DNA of 64,000 nt from Parabacteroides sp. PF5-6 (GCF_029504695.1 NZ_JAQFIN010000017.1:16228-80227); one strand, 5' to 3'. Shown: positions 26,213 through 35,639, counted from the first letter of the stretch. Translations and numbers: made by a program. Notes: generated from the sequence alone by a model not told the origin.

Positions 26213-27610
26213 TTAATTAACTATGACCTTCGTTGTCGTTGTGCCGGCCTGTACGATGTAGATCCCGCTGGGTAACGTAATGGTTTTTGAACCCCGAAGC
26301 CCGCGAAGTCGCGCGAAGTTTTTACCCGTAATACTGTAGACTGCGACATCTACGGCACTTCCGGAATTGATAATGGATAATTGACCCTTGATCGTTGAGA
26401 GGCTGATTTTACCTTCGGCAATCTCCGTATTGTTTGTTGATAAATCCATTGCCTGCCACCAAAGCCGGGGGGTGGTCTGGCCTTCGTCGATCATCCAGGG
26501 GGTTGACGGGGGATTGTCAAGGCTGTATTGCTCGTTTGACGACAGGAAAGTCCAGCCGGTAAAAGCGGATGCTTTTTTCAGGTTGCTTTCGGAGAGGGGG
26601 GTAGGGGTGCCAACGATGCTGCCTTCGTTGAACGTTACAGCGTCTATTCCTTTCAGATAGAAACAGTCGGTAAAAGTGAGCTTTGTATCGCGATACAGGG
26701 ATGCTACCAGCTGGGCGATGTATCTGCCCTCCCCGGTAACTTTCCCGGAAGCGTAACACTCCTGGATAACTATATTTTCTCCGCATGCCGCTCCGACAAA
26801 TCCTCCGGCATTATACTTTCCGGCTACCTCTCCGGTGGCATAACACTGCAGGATTGTACCTTCATCAACAAAACCAATCAAGCCGCCGATTTCACCGCTA
26901 CTGTCGTCTAAGGCTATGACTTTCCCTTTGCAATAGGATTGAAAAATAGTTCCGGTTGACTGATATCCGATCAGACCGCCGAAACGGCTACCGTGCGATC
27001 CCACTTGTACTTCAGAAGAACAGTAGGACACGTTCCATAGGGACATCCCTACCAGCCCACCGGCTATCTCGGCTTTGCTGCTGACCATTCCTTCTCCCCG
27101 GACATGGCAATTGGATAGCTCAGAGGAGGATTGTCCAGCCAGTCCACCAACAAAAGCATCTCCCTTTACTCCTGCTGCCGCGATCTCTACCGTCAGGTTT
27201 TTTATTGTGTTTAAGGACGTATAACCGAAAAATCCAACCACTGATTGCTCTTCCCGATTGATCCATAGCCCGGAAATCGTATGGTGCCCACCGTCGAAAT
27301 CACCGTAGAAGCCCCAGATCTGATCATTTTTAACCCATCCGATAGGGAACCAGCCCTGTGTGTTCTCATTGTTTCCCCGGTCTTTCGATAGCCAGGTGGT
27401 CAGATCGATATCCTTTACCAGTTTGAAATACTTGTCGTAATAATTCTCCCCCAGGTAATTGTTCAACGCCGCCAGTTCTTCCGCGGTCGTAATCTGCCAG
27501 GGATCATTTGCGGTACCTGTGCCTGCGGCGAACTCACTGCCGTTCTGTGCCTGTAAAGTCATACTCCCGACAAGAAGGACTGCCCAAAGAATAAGTAGTT
27601 TTTGTTTCAT
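26213..27610 (-). CDS. Secreted GLUG-repeat protein with C-terminal sorting domain
   Basis: A 465-residue relative of the protein at 22543-25323, with one module instead of two. Signal peptide MKQKLLILWAVLLVGSMTLQAQ, then FAAGTGTANDPWQI, a run of beta repeats with GGLIG, GGLVG and GGFVG cores, and a C-terminal domain VDVAVYSITGKNFARLRGLRGSK...GIYIVQAG...KVIVN that should direct type IX secretion. Upstream on this strand (27680-27718) lie two direct repeats with a 21-bp period. Confidence 0.85.
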   Translation of the reverse strand: MKQKLLILWAVLLVGSMTLQAQNGSEFAAGTGTANDPWQITTAEELAALNNYLGENYYDKYFKLVKDIDLTTWLSKDRGNNENTQGWFPIGWVKNDQIWGFYGDFDGGHHTISGLWINREEQSVVGFFGYTSLNTIKNLTVEIAAAGVKGDAFVGGLAGQSSSELSNCHVRGEGMVSSKAEIAGGLVGMSLWNVSYCSSEVQVGSHGSRFGGLIGYQSTGTIFQSYCKGKVIALDDSSGEIGGLIGFVDEGTILQCYATGEVAGKYNAGGFVGAACGENIVIQECYASGKVTGEGRYIAQLVASLYRDTKLTFTDCFYLKGIDAVTFNEGSIVGTPTPLSESNLKKASAFTGWTFLSSNEQYSLDNPPSTPWMIDEGQTTPRLWWQAMDLSTNNTEIAEGKISLSTIKGQLSIINSGSAVDVAVYSITGKNFARLRGLRGSKTITLPSGIYIVQAGTTTTKVIVN

Positions 27611-27679
27611 GATGAATAGGTATTAAAATGTTTATTTCTTTAATTCTTGTTTGCAAAAATGAGAAAATCCGCCTGAAGA

Positions 27680-27718
27680 GATGTCCCAAATCTGCAAAAA
27701 GAAGTCTCAAATCTGCAA
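27680..27718 (-). promoter_or_regulatory. 21-bp direct repeats upstream of the second GLUG gene
   Basis: On the minus strand TTGCAGATTTGAGACTTC and TTGCAGATTTGGGACATC start 21 bases apart, 70-110 bases before the ATG at 27610. The same layout and orientation are seen upstream of the other two secreted proteins. Confidence 0.65.
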
Positions 27719-27785
27719 AAAGGGCATATTAAATTCTAACTTTGCATTTGTTATTATGTAAGCAAAACGAATAAACAATACTTGT

Positions 27786-29415
27786 ATGTCTATTTCCCAA
27801 TTTGTTGAAGAGGTCAGAAAGCTAATGAGCCGTGAAGAGATCGCGCGGAGAAATTATTTATAATAACTTGGGATGTACTATCCTATCCCAATCCTCAGCG
27901 CATGTTGATTTTATTGTTGCTTCCGATGGGGCAGAGATCTATCTGAAGGAGGATGTCTATTTCTTTATTATCAATTACGAAACTGTTTTGCGAGATAGCC
28001 AGGCGATAAACAAGGCCGGTTTTGATTTTCTTATATTGGATGAAGCCCAGAAGATAAAAAATTATGAAACAAAAACAGCTTCGGCGGTCAAGAGAATCCA
28101 GGCATCGCATAAACTGGTGATTACCGGGACACCGATTGAAAATAGACTGATTGACATTTATTCAGTGGTCAATGCGATTGATCCCTATTTCTTTGGCCCA
28201 CTCTGGGAGTTTTCCTATCAGCATTGTGAGTTTGATACGGAAAAGCCCAATAAAATCAATGGGTATTACAACCTGAAGCAACTGAACGAACAGCTTTCGG
28301 ACATATTGATACGTCGGGAGAAAAGTACGGTATTAAGCCAGTTGCCGGATGTGCAACAAATAGATATTCCATGTGAGCTCAGCCCTCTACAAGAGGAATA
28401 TCATGCAAGCTATATGATGGGGGTGGCATCGATTATCCGGAAGAAGTACCTGACGCCGTACGACCTGCAACGATTGAATCTATTTCTGAATTGCGCCCGC
28501 ATGGTGTGCGATTCTACTTTTCTAATCGACGAGGAGACCAACGATTCGCCCAAACTGGCTGAATTGGAGGATATCCTGTTTGAGAAACTGGATATTCAAA
28601 ACACCAACCGCAAGATCATTATCTTTTCGGAATGGATCAAGGTGCACAGCCTGATCGGGCAACTGCTGCGCAAACGAAATATTGGCTTTGTTGAATTGAA
28701 CGGCAAGGTTCCGGTGAAGCTACGTGGCAACCTTATTAAGAAGTTTGAATCGACACCTGATTGTAAAATTTTCCTTTCCACCGAAGCCGGGGGCGCGGGA
28801 CTGAACCTTCAGATGGCAGATATACTGATCAATTTTGAACTGCCATGGAATCCAGCAAAGAAAAACCAGCGTATCGGACGGATTGACCGCTTGGGACAGA
28901 AAAGTAATAAATTGACCATATACAATTTCATTACGCGCGACTCCATTGAACAACAGATTGCTGCGGGTTTGCTGGTGAAACAGAATCTTTTTGATAGTGT
29001 ATTGTCCGAAAGTAACACAACCAATTATGTGGACTTCTCGACCAAAGGACGCTCTCAGTTTATCCAGCAAATAGAAGCATTTATCGACCAACAGGAACAG
29101 GAAGTACAAAAAGAAATGCTGGAGGAAGAAATATTGCCGAAGATAGAAACCGCCGATCCGGTGGAGGCAAACCAATTGCCCTTGTTTGAAGATGAAGCAT
29201 TTGATGAAGAACCGGTAAATGAAAACAAAGAGGTGGCTACCGAAACCATCAACCGCGCCACAGAAGAGTTGGAGCAGGTGATGAACAACGGTATGCAATT
29301 CCTATCTGGGTTATTTAAAATGTCGACCGGCAAAGAATTGGGAATCGAAAACCAAAAAATAGAAATAGATCCAGCAACCGGCGAAGTCGTTATGCGCTTT
29401 AAGATGAAGTTCTGA
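27786..29415 (+). pseudogene. SNF2-family helicase with internal deletion and frameshift
   Basis: An ATG at 27786 begins MSISQFVEEVRKLMSREE but hits a stop at 27861. In another frame, from about 27850, an SNF2 helicase resumes with FIINYETVLRDSQAIN, LILDEAQKIKN (motif II), TGTPIENR (III), GGAGLNLQMADILINFE and NQRIGRIDRLGQ (V-VI) up to 29415. The region that should hold motif I (GxGKT) is missing, so the product cannot bind ATP normally. A GTG at 27832 could still start a 527-residue product with helicase lobe 2. TAACTTTG at 27737-27744 is a remaining promoter box. Confidence 0.75.
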
Positions 29416-29473
29416 AAAAGACTTTATTATTTATCCGAATAATACCATTATCCACCTAATAATTCACACAAAT

Positions 29474-29716
29474 ATGAAACCAATTGATGAAGTAAAACGA
29501 GACCTCACGTTGATACTGCTCTATTTAAACTCATGGGAAGAGCAAGCTCACACCCCTTACAGAAGAAGCTGGAAAGGATATGACTTTGATGACATCGACA
29601 AACTGATCGAACAAGAATTCATCGCCGGCAAACACACCTCCAAATCCATCTCTTTTTATGAAGAAGGTATCGCAAAAGCGAAGGAATTAATAAAAGAGTA
29701 CGGGATAGAGATGTAA
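29474..29716 (+). CDS. DUF6429-like small protein
   Basis: An 80-residue protein with TLILLYLNSWEE, RRSWKGYDFDDIDKLIEQEFI, SKSISFYEEGIAKAKELIKEYG. The pattern (helix, RSWKGYDFD, helix, K-S-x-x-x-x-EEGI) is what I recall for DUF6429, a small winged-helix-like family common in mobile and accessory regions. Function unknown. It stands between the broken helicase and the broken Fic gene. Confidence 0.6.
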   Translation: MKPIDEVKRDLTLILLYLNSWEEQAHTPYRRSWKGYDFDDIDKLIEQEFIAGKHTSKSISFYEEGIAKAKELIKEYGIEM

Positions 29717-29843
29717 GAACTCCGGCATAGATAAAGGCTATTGGAGGAGGGAGGTGGATACAGGATATGTATTTCATATTATCAGCTAAATAGCATTTTG
29801 AGCGGTATAAAGTCTAAAAAACAAGTGTATAGAATGTATGAGG

Positions 29844-30416
29844 TCAGACTTTCACTTCCCAAAAACCATTTCGTTTACCGTTTTTACGCTCAATAATACC
29901 TTTAGATTCTAGGTTAATAGTTAGCCGTTTTACTGTGGCAATAGACTTACCTATTTGTTCAACGATCTCCTGTTGTTTTATCTGTGGGTTCTTACGAATA
30001 CAGTCAAGCAGTGCTTTCTCTTCTAAAGTGCAATTCAAAGTATCAATTTGAGACTTTGAAATTTCAGGAATGATACTTTGGACTTCATTTCCCATATGCA
30101 TAGAACGATTTCTTAATTCGTTCTTTTCTCCCATCAACAAATTGCAGAAGAAGCGCTCCAAGTATTCAGGATTCCGTTTAATCCCTTTCTGCACGTTCTG
30201 ATAGTTCGCTCTGACCAAAGCATTTCGGAAATACCATGAATGCTTCGCAAAAAGATCATTTTCCACATTAAAGCCGATAGAACGGAGGTATTGAATCGTA
30301 AAGACAGCAACAGCTCGGGTATTGCCTTCTCCAAACGGATGTATCTGCTATAAACCGGATATGAATTTAGTGATATGCTTTACGATTTGTTCCAAACTTA
30401 AGCCTGTTGATGACAT
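29844..30416 (-). pseudogene. Fic-domain protein, 5'-truncated and with an in-frame stop
   Basis: From an ATG at 30416 the frame reads MSSTGLSLEQIVKHITKFIS, then GL, a TAG stop, then QIHPFGEGNTRAVAVF, the Fic active-site motif HPFxEGNxR, followed by YLRSIGF and a C-terminal winged helix (IKQQEIVEQIGKSIATVKR). Fic enzymes transfer AMP or related groups onto proteins. The N-terminal half expected for the family is missing; the fragment begins just after the stop of the FKBP gene. The TAG lies where CAG would fit, three codons before the catalytic His. From a start after the TAG, a GTG at 30266, only the tail could be made. Confidence 0.75.
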
Positions 30417-30419
30417 CTG

Positions 30420-30818
30420 TTAAGCTATTCCAAGCAGCTCAATCTCGAATATAAGTGTTGATCCTCCAGGTATACCGGGTTGTGAGAATTTTCCGTATCC
30501 CATTTCGGCAGGAAGGTATAACTCCCATTTATCCCCGACACACATTTGTTGCATCGCTATACCCCATCCTTCAATCAGTTCGTTCAATCTGAATGCAATT
30601 GGCGTGCCTCCACGGCTGCTGTCGAACTTTTTACCATTGATAGTCCATCCGGTATAGTGGGCGGTAATAATACTTCTCGGTGTCGGATGGTTCCCGTCAT
30701 TTTTCCCTTCGTTTATTACCTTGTAATATATTCCTTTCGGGAGAGGCTTGACATCCTCTTCCTTTGATTTTATCTCCAGCCAGTCTCTATTGGCTTGTAT
30801 GTAATCTCGTTTACTCAT
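30420..30818 (-). CDS. FKBP-type peptidyl-prolyl isomerase
   Basis: A 132-residue isomerase with the FKBP core: ITAHYTGWTINGKKFDSSRG, LIEGWGIAMQQMCVGDKWEL, PAEMGYG and IPGGSTLIFEIELL. No signal peptide, so it should act in the cytoplasm. It ends exactly where the Fic remnant begins, which suggests that a deletion removed the start of the Fic gene. Confidence 0.88.
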   Translation of the reverse strand: MSKRDYIQANRDWLEIKSKEEDVKPLPKGIYYKVINEGKNDGNHPTPRSIITAHYTGWTINGKKFDSSRGGTPIAFRLNELIEGWGIAMQQMCVGDKWELYLPAEMGYGKFSQPGIPGGSTLIFEIELLGIA

Positions 30819-30940
30819 AATGGTTTACATTAAATATTATTGTTTCGTATTTTCTCAGATTCTGACAACTCAAACAAGGCACTTGAAGCTATTGCAATGA
30901 ATCGTTTACTATTGATCTTATATGTCATAATTATATACTA

Positions 30941-31000
30941 GAAATATCTTACCGCTTTAACATCTCTACCAAACAATTCTGCTATTTGTTTTTGCGAGAG
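30941..31000 (-). pseudogene. Possible remnant of a RhuM-like protein
   Basis: About 20 codons, LSQKQIAELFGRDVKAVRYF, resemble the helix-turn-helix of RhuM-type virulence proteins (LTQ-QIAELFG-d). A stop lies two codons upstream and no further homology is visible. Short and uncertain. Confidence 0.3.
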
Positions 31001-31011
31001 CTACGCCGTAC

Positions 31012-32403
31012 TTACTTTCCGATACAAAAATTCGCAAAAATATTCCCCAGTATCTCATCATCGCTGATTTGGCCGGTGATTTGGCCGAGGTGGTGGAGGC
31101 ATTCGCGGAGGTCTTGGCTGAGGAAGTCGCCGGAGAGGGAGGTGGAGAGGCCTTCGGAGACGCGGCGGATGGCGGTTAGGGCGTGGGTGAGGGCTTCGTA
31201 GTGGCGGATGTTGGTGACGATGGTGTCGTTTGGGGTGAGGTCGGGCAGGGCGGCGGCTTGGAGGAGCTGCTGTTGGAGGGATTCGGTGTTGATCTGTTGC
31301 TTGGCGGAGATGTAGATGCGGGGGGCAGGGATATTGTTAAGAAGCTGTTGCTTGTCTTTTAATTCTTCCGGGGATAGGAGGTCGGATTTGTTGAATACCA
31401 ACATTAGGTGTTTGTCTTCGCTACGGGGCATGATTTGTTGGGCTAATGATTCTATTTCAGTAGCCGGAGTAGTCAGATCGATGACCCAGAGGACGATGGT
31501 GGCCTGATCCAATTTCTGGAAGGTACGCTCGATGCCCATCGATTCGATGGTATCGGTTGTTTCACGGATACCGGCCGTGTCGATGAAGCGGAAGGTGATG
31601 CCGGAGATATTGATGGTGTCTTCAATCACATCGCGGGTCGTACCATGAATATCGGAGACGATGGCGCGTTCTTCACCGACCAGCAGGTTCAGTAAGGTGG
31701 ATTTGCCCGCGTTGGTCTCTCCGATGATAGCAACGGGGATACCGTTTTTGATGGCGTTACCGACACTGAATGAGTTGGCCAGCTTCTCTATTACGCGTTC
31801 GATGTGTGTAGCCAGGCTTTTCAGGTGCGAGCGGTCGGCAAACTCGACATCTTCTTCCGTAAAATCAAGCTCGAGTTCGATCAATGAAGTGAAATCGAGC
31901 AATTGGGTGCGCAGCCGGATCAATTCGTTGCTGAAGCCCCCACGCATTTGACTGAGCGCCAGACGGTGTTGCCCGGCAGAGGTCGAGGCGATCAGGTCGG
32001 CTACCGCTTCGGCCTGGCTGAGGTCCATTTTCCCATTCAGAAAAGCCCGTTGGGTGAACTCGCCGGGCAATGCGGAACGGGCGCCTTTGTCGATCAATAA
32101 TTGCAGGATTTGTTGCTGGATATAGATCGAGCCGTGGCAGGTGATCTCCACCGTATCTTCCCCTGTGTAGGAGTGTGGCGCGCGAAATAGGCTGACCAGG
32201 ACTTCGTCGATCGTTTGTTCTCCATTACTTATCTCGCCGAAATGTACCGTATTGGGCGCACAGTCGGAAAGCTTCTTGCCCGAAGGAGTCGTGAATACTT
32301 TCTCTGCGATCTCAATGGATCCTTTACCGGATAAGCGGATGACAGCGATACCTCCTGAACCCGGAGGAGTAGAAATGGCACAAATAACGGATTGATCGAT
32401 CAT
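31012..32403 (-). CDS. mnmE: tRNA uridine-5-carboxymethylaminomethyl modification GTPase MnmE
   Basis: A 463-residue GTPase that, with MnmG, modifies the wobble uridine of several tRNAs. The N-terminal folate-binding domain starts ICAISTPPGSGGIAVIRLSG; the G domain has GETNAGKSTLLN (G1), GTTRD (G2), DTAG (G3) and NKSD (G4); the C-terminus is the typical CIGK with the essential Cys. ATG 32403 starts MIDQSV and fits the family; the frame is open 42 bases further upstream. Confidence 0.97.
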   Translation of the reverse strand: MIDQSVICAISTPPGSGGIAVIRLSGKGSIEIAEKVFTTPSGKKLSDCAPNTVHFGEISNGEQTIDEVLVSLFRAPHSYTGEDTVEITCHGSIYIQQQILQLLIDKGARSALPGEFTQRAFLNGKMDLSQAEAVADLIASTSAGQHRLALSQMRGGFSNELIRLRTQLLDFTSLIELELDFTEEDVEFADRSHLKSLATHIERVIEKLANSFSVGNAIKNGIPVAIIGETNAGKSTLLNLLVGEERAIVSDIHGTTRDVIEDTINISGITFRFIDTAGIRETTDTIESMGIERTFQKLDQATIVLWVIDLTTPATEIESLAQQIMPRSEDKHLMLVFNKSDLLSPEELKDKQQLLNNIPAPRIYISAKQQINTESLQQQLLQAAALPDLTPNDTIVTNIRHYEALTHALTAIRRVSEGLSTSLSGDFLSQDLRECLHHLGQITGQISDDEILGNIFANFCIGK

Positions 32404-32422
32404 AGTCCTGTTGTATTTTGTG

Positions 32423-32453
32423 CAAAGATAGTGAAAGCCGAACACAGAGGCAA
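32423..32453 (-). promoter_or_regulatory. Bacteroides-type promoter of mnmE
   Basis: TTG (32451-32453) and TATCTTTG (32423-32430) on the minus strand, 20 bases apart, about 20 bases before the mnmE start. Confidence 0.6.
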
Positions 32454-32546
32454 GCTTGCTTGACTATGTTGAGGTGCATCCTATCTTGGATTTCATTTAT
32501 GGAATCAAAGATACGAAAAAACAGGCGTTTGTGGTAAAAGAATTCC

Positions 32547-32635
32547 GGCACACTGATGACACAGATTGGACAGATGACCGCAGATAATATAATTTAATCT
32601 GTGGTCATCCGTCCAATCTGTGTTATCTGTGTGCC
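32547..32635. repeat. Long inverted repeat just after tnaA
   Basis: Arms of 39 bp (32547-32585 and 32597-32635) pair with four mismatches around an 11-base AT loop; both contain CACAGATTGGAC. It starts seven bases after the tnaA stop and may stop or protect the transcript. No poly-T tract follows. Confidence 0.75.
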
Positions 32636-32642
32636 AGTTTAG

Positions 32643-34022
32643 CTATCGAGCAACTTCCAGTTCGATCGTAAAGTGGCGCATGATCGGCAGTTCCTTGGTG
32701 ATATGGTAACCGCGGGTGATCTCCTGATTGCGATCGGCCACGTTTTTCAATGCGGCGGCGATCACGTCCATATGGTTGTTCGTGTAGGTACGGCGGGGGA
32801 TTGCCAGGCGGAAGAGCTCCAATGCCGGATAGCGGTTTTCGCGGGTGACGGGATCACGGTCGGCCAGGATGGCGCCTACTTCCACGCCACGGATACCGGC
32901 TTCCAAGTAAAGCTCGATGCCTAATGTCTGGGCAATAAACTCTTCTTTGGGCACGTTGGGCAGAACCTTTTTAGCATCCACAAAGATCGCATGTCCACCG
33001 GCCGGCCGCTGGTAGGCAATACCGTATTCATCCAGCTTCGCCCCCAGATAAGCCACCTGACGGATACGTGTGTCCAGATAATCAAACTCCGTACCTTCGT
33101 CCAGCCCCTGTGCCAGGGCGTTCATATCCCGTCCCGACATGCCGCCGTAGGTGATAAATCCTTCGTTCATAATACAGAACATCTGTGCCTTTTGCCAGAG
33201 TGATTCTTCTTTGAACGCCACAAAGCCGCCCATATTGACGATCGCGTCTTTCTTGGACGACATCGTCATCATATCGGCATACGAGAACATCTCGCGTACA
33301 ATCTCTTTGATTGTCTTGTCGGCATATCCTTCTTCGCGCATTTTGATAAAATAGGCATTCTCGGCAAAACGGGCGGAGTCGATCAACAGGCGCACGCCGT
33401 ACTTTTGGCATAAGGCGGATACCTCGCGGATGTTCCGCATCGAAACGGGTTGTCCGCCAGCCGTATTATTGGTTACGGTCAATACCACACACGGGATCTT
33501 CTCCACCGGATACTGCTGTAATGCCTTCTCCAGTTTCTCCGGATCGACATTGCCTTTGAACGGGATCTCCAGCTGCGTATCGGCTGCTTCGTCGATCGTG
33601 CAGTCCAGCGCCGTTGCCTTGCGGAATTCGATATGTCCTTTGGTCGTGTCAAAATGGGAGTTTCCCGGCAGGATATCCCCTTCTTTGATCAGGGTAGAGA
33701 AGAGCACGTTTTCGGCGGCGCGTCCCTGGTGTGTCGGTAGGAAGTAGTCGAAGCCAAGAATATTCTTGATGGCCTCTTTCATTACATAATAGGAGCGGGC
33801 GCCGGCATAACTTTCATCGCCGAGCATCATTGCCGACCATTGTTTGTCGCTCATGGCCCCGGTGCCCGAGTCGGTGATCAGGTCGATAAACACCTGGTCG
33901 CTCTTGAGGTTGAACAGGTTGAACTTCGCCTCCTTGATCCATTGTTGGCGTTCTTCACGCGTACTGCGGCGGATCGTTTCCACCATCTTAATCTTGTACG
34001 ATTCTGCAAATGGTAATTCCAT
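32643..34022 (-). CDS. tnaA: Tryptophanase
   Basis: A 459-residue PLP lyase that splits tryptophan into indole, pyruvate and ammonia. Motifs include TDSGTGAMSDKQW, PTHQGRAAEN, TVTNNTAGGQPVS, DSARFAENAYFIK and SSKKDAIVNMGG, where the Lys pair holds the cofactor. The closest alternative, tyrosine phenol-lyase, carries Met and Arg in the sequence SMERG that recognises the phenol; here the same place reads GVEVG, as in tryptophanase (AVEIG in E. coli). The gene has a long leader of about 255 bases with a small reading frame. Confidence 0.9.
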   Translation of the reverse strand: MELPFAESYKIKMVETIRRSTREERQQWIKEAKFNLFNLKSDQVFIDLITDSGTGAMSDKQWSAMMLGDESYAGARSYYVMKEAIKNILGFDYFLPTHQGRAAENVLFSTLIKEGDILPGNSHFDTTKGHIEFRKATALDCTIDEAADTQLEIPFKGNVDPEKLEKALQQYPVEKIPCVVLTVTNNTAGGQPVSMRNIREVSALCQKYGVRLLIDSARFAENAYFIKMREEGYADKTIKEIVREMFSYADMMTMSSKKDAIVNMGGFVAFKEESLWQKAQMFCIMNEGFITYGGMSGRDMNALAQGLDEGTEFDYLDTRIRQVAYLGAKLDEYGIAYQRPAGGHAIFVDAKKVLPNVPKEEFIAQTLGIELYLEAGIRGVEVGAILADRDPVTRENRYPALELFRLAIPRRTYTNNHMDVIAAALKNVADRNQEITRGYHITKELPIMRHFTIELEVAR

Positions 34023-34202
34023 GATAAATAAGTTTTTATAAATGTTTTAGCGTGTAATATAAATATCACATAGGGTTGAATCCGCTTCGGGGTTCAATAA
34101 GAGGAATGATCTTATAGGCGTATGGAGCTTAGGGTACTTTTAAGTCAGCCCAAGCTATAAGAACATTCAAATAAGTTTACGGATAGGGGAGATCAACGCG
34201 TC

Positions 34203-34277
34203 TCAGGAAAGAAATTCATCGCGTTTCTTGATGTTCAGGAATAACCTGACGGAGGATATGTCATTGTTTGATCTCAT
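34203..34277 (-). CDS. Candidate leader peptide in the tnaA leader
   Basis: A 24-codon frame (MRSNNDISSVRLF..., ending KKRDEFLS) begins about seven bases after the -7 box TATATTTG (34284-34291), at or next to the likely transcription start. It contains no Trp, unlike TnaC of E. coli, which has the same length. About 180 bases of leader with hairpins (TCAGGaataaCCTGA within the frame and ATTGAACCCC/GGATTCAACC near 34073) separate it from tnaA. Translation is not proven. Confidence 0.35.
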   Translation of the reverse strand: MRSNNDISSVRLFLNIKKRDEFLS

Positions 34278-34361
34278 GCGAAGCAAATATAAGCATTTAA
34301 TAGTAAAAAAGCTTTCGAATGGGTAAGATTTCTTAAAGCAAGGCTTTCCCGCGTGTTAAAA

Positions 34362-34392
34362 TTGCTTTATACGAAAATAGGGCTTAGCTTTG
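34362..34392 (+). promoter_or_regulatory. Bacteroides-type promoter of the FemAB-like gene
   Basis: TTG (34362-34364) and TAGCTTTG (34385-34392) are 20 bases apart; the predicted start is about 12 bases before ATG 34410, which supports that start codon over an upstream one. Confidence 0.65.
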
Positions 34393-34409
34393 CCGCTTTT
34401 ATACGCGCC

Positions 34410-35528
34410 ATGAAAATTGATGTTTGTAAGAAAGAAATCAGAGATATTCAGGATACGCCGATCGTGCAGCAGACCGCGTTCTGGTCGGAGGTAAAGACTT
34501 GCCAGGGTTTGGAGACCATGGCTTTTGATTTTAAGGTGAGAAACAGGGACATCTACAGCCAGGTGGGCGGATTTGCCTGCACGGATGCCGACTTTCTCGT
34601 GTTGCAACAGCCGTTGAACGCGCGGCAGAGCCTGGCATACCTGCCTTATGGCCCGGAGATCGAGCCGTCGGGCGAGAACCAGGGTGCTTTCCTGGAAGAG
34701 CTTTCCGAAATTATGCGTTCCTATTTGCCCAAAGGTTGTATCGGTATCCGTTACGATCTGAACTGGCGTTCGCATTGGTGTGATGCCGATCACTTCGATG
34801 AAAAAGGCATTTGGAACGGCGCTCCCGATAAGCAATATCAGGAGTTTCAGTTGAATTATAATACGATCAACTGGAACCTGCGGAAGAGTAATATGGATAT
34901 TCTTCCCTCGACAACCATTTTCCTCGATCTTTCCCTGAGCGAAGAGGAACTATTGAAACAGATGAAACCCAAGACCCGCTACAATATCCTCCTGGCGGAA
35001 CGGAAAGGGGTGCGGGTTTACCGTACGGGGATTGATAAGATCGACGTCTGGTATCAGTTGTACCGGGAGACAGCACGCCGAAATGGCTTGTTTGTGAATA
35101 AAGCGGACTATTTCCTCTCCGTCCTTTCCGCCCGTGCCGACGATACGGCCTCACCGGCAACGGTGGAACTCCTGGTCGCCGAACACGACGGTGAACCGTT
35201 GGCTGCCATGTTCCTGGTGATGACCGGCCATCGGGGCACCTACCTCTATGGCGCCTCCTCGTCCGAAAAAAGAAACTATATGCCGACCTACGCCATGCAA
35301 TGGGAGGCGATTAAGATCTCGAAAGCTTACGGATGCACCGAATATGATATGTTCGGCGTCTCGCCCGGTCCCGACACTTCCCATCCGATGTACGGCCTCT
35401 ACCGTTTCAAAACCGGCTTCGGCGGCGAGCTCTTCCATCACCTGGGCTGCTGGGACTATCCCCTGGATAAGGATAGTTATGCCCTTTTTCAGGCCAGTGA
35501 GATGGGGGCGCAAGGCTATTATAAATGA
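34410..35528 (+). CDS. FemAB-family peptidyl transferase-like protein
   Basis: A 372-residue member of the FemA/FemB group (tandem GNAT folds) that adds amino acids from aminoacyl-tRNA to lipid-linked peptidoglycan precursors or related acceptors. Visible features are the first fold with SLAYLPYGPEI, the second with LLKQMKPKTRYNILLAERKGVRV (the typical KxRxNIxxAxRKGV stretch), GEPLAAMFLVM, GTYLYGASSSEKRNYMPTYAMQWEAIK and YDMFGVSP. Donor and acceptor are unknown. ATG 34410 is chosen from the promoter position and family start. Confidence 0.85.
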   Translation: MKIDVCKKEIRDIQDTPIVQQTAFWSEVKTCQGLETMAFDFKVRNRDIYSQVGGFACTDADFLVLQQPLNARQSLAYLPYGPEIEPSGENQGAFLEELSEIMRSYLPKGCIGIRYDLNWRSHWCDADHFDEKGIWNGAPDKQYQEFQLNYNTINWNLRKSNMDILPSTTIFLDLSLSEEELLKQMKPKTRYNILLAERKGVRVYRTGIDKIDVWYQLYRETARRNGLFVNKADYFLSVLSARADDTASPATVELLVAEHDGEPLAAMFLVMTGHRGTYLYGASSSEKRNYMPTYAMQWEAIKISKAYGCTEYDMFGVSPGPDTSHPMYGLYRFKTGFGGELFHHLGCWDYPLDKDSYALFQASEMGAQGYYK

Positions 35529-35601
35529 AATTACGAATTAAAAATTACGAATTACGAATGGGCGCAAGCGGTATTTTATTCGTAATTTTTAATTCGTAAT
35601 T
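35529..35601. repeat. AT-rich palindrome after the FemAB-like gene
   Basis: Perfect 24-bp arms (35529-35552 and 35578-35601) rich in AATTACGAATT. The loop sequence GGGCGCAAGCGGTATTTT is nearly the same as in a similar palindrome after hisS (60259-60350). Confidence 0.8.
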
Positions 35602-35639
35602 GGATTATACGTTAATCCACCTGGATTAACGTATAATCC
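35602..35639. terminator. Perfect hairpin overlapping the end of the DUF362 gene
   Basis: 17-bp arms (35602-35618 and 35623-35639), loop of four bases. The stop codon of the minus-strand gene lies inside the left arm, so the last codons are part of the hairpin. Confidence 0.55.

Noticed and set aside
32643..34022. Tyrosine phenol-lyase instead of tryptophanase
   Set aside because: The Met and Arg that mark tyrosine phenol-lyase (SMERG) are replaced by GVEVG, as in tryptophanases.
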